Positions 63,639 to 64,000 of a stretch of 64,000 nt of DNA are shown here, piece after piece. This DNA comes from Acidovorax sp. KKS102. GTDB taxonomy: Bacteria; Pseudomonadota; Gammaproteobacteria; Burkholderiales; Burkholderiaceae_C. The notes beneath the pieces are model-generated. The model did not search any database, was not told where the DNA came from, and was given only the letters and a program-made list of their open reading frames with translations. Both the position numbers and the translations under genes were made by a program. The stretch covers positions 4,774,001 through 4,838,000 of the forward strand of contig NC_018708.1 of the NCBI RefSeq assembly GCF_000302535.1. Reading direction: 5' to 3'. Each line of letters begins with the position of its first letter. Position 1 is the stretch's first letter.

Positions 63639-64000
63639 TCAGCGCTGCACGCGCACGAGCGCCGATTCCAGCCCGGCGCCGTCGAGTTTCTCTTTGAGCA
63701 CCTCGGCATCGTCCCGCTTGGTGAAGGGGCCGATGCGCACCCGGAACACCGCCCGGCCATTTTGCTCACGCTCGCTCACGCGGGCCTCCCAGCCCAGCAT
63801 GGCCAGCTTGGCGCGCTGGGCGTCGGCGTCGGCCTGGGTGCGGAAGGCACCAGCCTGCACAAAGTAGTCAAACGGGTCCACGCTGCCCTTGGCGGCTGCC
63901 TTGGCCACGGCCAGATCGCCCAGCGGGTCTGCGCCCGGCTTGCTCTCTGCCTTGGCCTCGGCTTTCGCGTCTGGCTTGCTCGCGGCAGGCTTGGCGGCCG
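63639..64000 (-). CDS. SPOR-domain protein, C-terminal part (5' end outside window)
   Basis: The frame stays open to the right edge, so the start lies outside. The visible 119 residues contain a Lys/Ala/Glu-rich linker (KPDAKAEAKAESKPGADP) and a C-terminal SPOR domain (FDYFVQAGAFRTQADADAQR, WEARVSEREQNGRAVFRVRI, GPFTKRDDAEVLKEKL). SPOR domains bind denuded septal peptidoglycan. A membrane anchor is expected upstream. It lies 92 bases before dsbA on the same strand. Confidence 0.88.
   Translation of the reverse strand, partial: AAKPAASKPDAKAEAKAESKPGADPLGDLAVAKAAAKGSVDPFDYFVQAGAFRTQADADAQRAKLAMLGWEARVSEREQNGRAVFRVRIGPFTKRDDAEVLKEKLDGAGLESALVRVQR

Overview
The window is high-GC chromosomal DNA, densely coding on both strands. 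Gene content and order point to a betaproteobacterium of the family Comamonadaceae, most likely Acidovorax or a close relative: Bug-type solute receptors, a trp operon with an embedded chorismate mutase gene, lptA-lptB-rpoN, and OxyR next to recG. This placement is inferred from family resemblance, not from a search. I saw no rRNA, tRNA, CRISPR array, prophage or complete insertion sequence.

Layout. 1-3.9 kb: a signalling cluster (end of a hybrid kinase, CheR, a receiver-less CheB, a receiver-kinase, and an opposing single-domain receiver). 4.1-9.8 kb, minus strand: dps, a lipoprotein M20 peptidase, oxyR and recG. 9.9-14.3 kb, plus strand: HD-GYP protein, PfkB-type sugar kinase, queA and an EamA exporter. 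14.4-18.2 kb: gamma-glutamyltransferase-like enzyme and Bug receptor, facing a divergent LysR regulator with a dyad operator between them. 18.2-24.6 kb, minus strand: DUF3253 protein, ung and a trp operon (trpE, chorismate mutase, trpG, LysE-type exporter, trpD, an unlisted 50-residue membrane protein, trpC), preceded by a probable Trp-containing leader peptide. 24.7-34.8 kb: chalcone-isomerase-like protein, chemoreceptor, gph, an SH3-like/SPFH gene pair and a two-component system. 35-42.7 kb: rpe, apaG, a Gcr-family membrane protein, a cation/proton antiporter behind a strongly foldable leader, a YbdK-type ligase, thiL, a small membrane protein and an ECF sigma factor. 42.7-47.5 kb: a flavocytochrome-like reductase broken by an in-frame TGA, a Tat-exported nitroreductase-like protein, an NAD-binding epimerase and a LysR regulator. 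47.5-56.8 kb: MuiA-like protein, universal stress protein, pgpA, cinA/pncC, a haloacetate-dehalogenase-like hydrolase, a SnoaL-like protein, an AT-rich orphan, a SEC-C protein, and an FMN glutamate-synthase-like protein overlapped by a kinase-like gene. 56.8-64 kb, minus strand: ccdB, ccdA, a PIN-domain gene, an RNA methyltransferase, a thioesterase, rpoN, lptB, lptA, dsbA and the end of a SPOR protein.

The most interesting material lies between and inside ordinary genes. Three dispersed repeat families are present. (1) A roughly 58-bp AT-richer element occurs seven times, four of them read in frame inside thiL, cinA, an rlmL-like gene and rpoN. (2) A 114-bp element with inverted ends occurs twice, each copy starting exactly on the TAA stop codon of a gene. 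(3) A CCCCCTGAG two-hairpin element occurs twice, each just after a TGA, with changed but still palindromic stems. Separately, the leader of the antiporter gene at 38402 can fold into a closed multi-helix junction whose closing stem covers the ribosome-binding site, which makes it a candidate riboswitch or RNA thermosensor.
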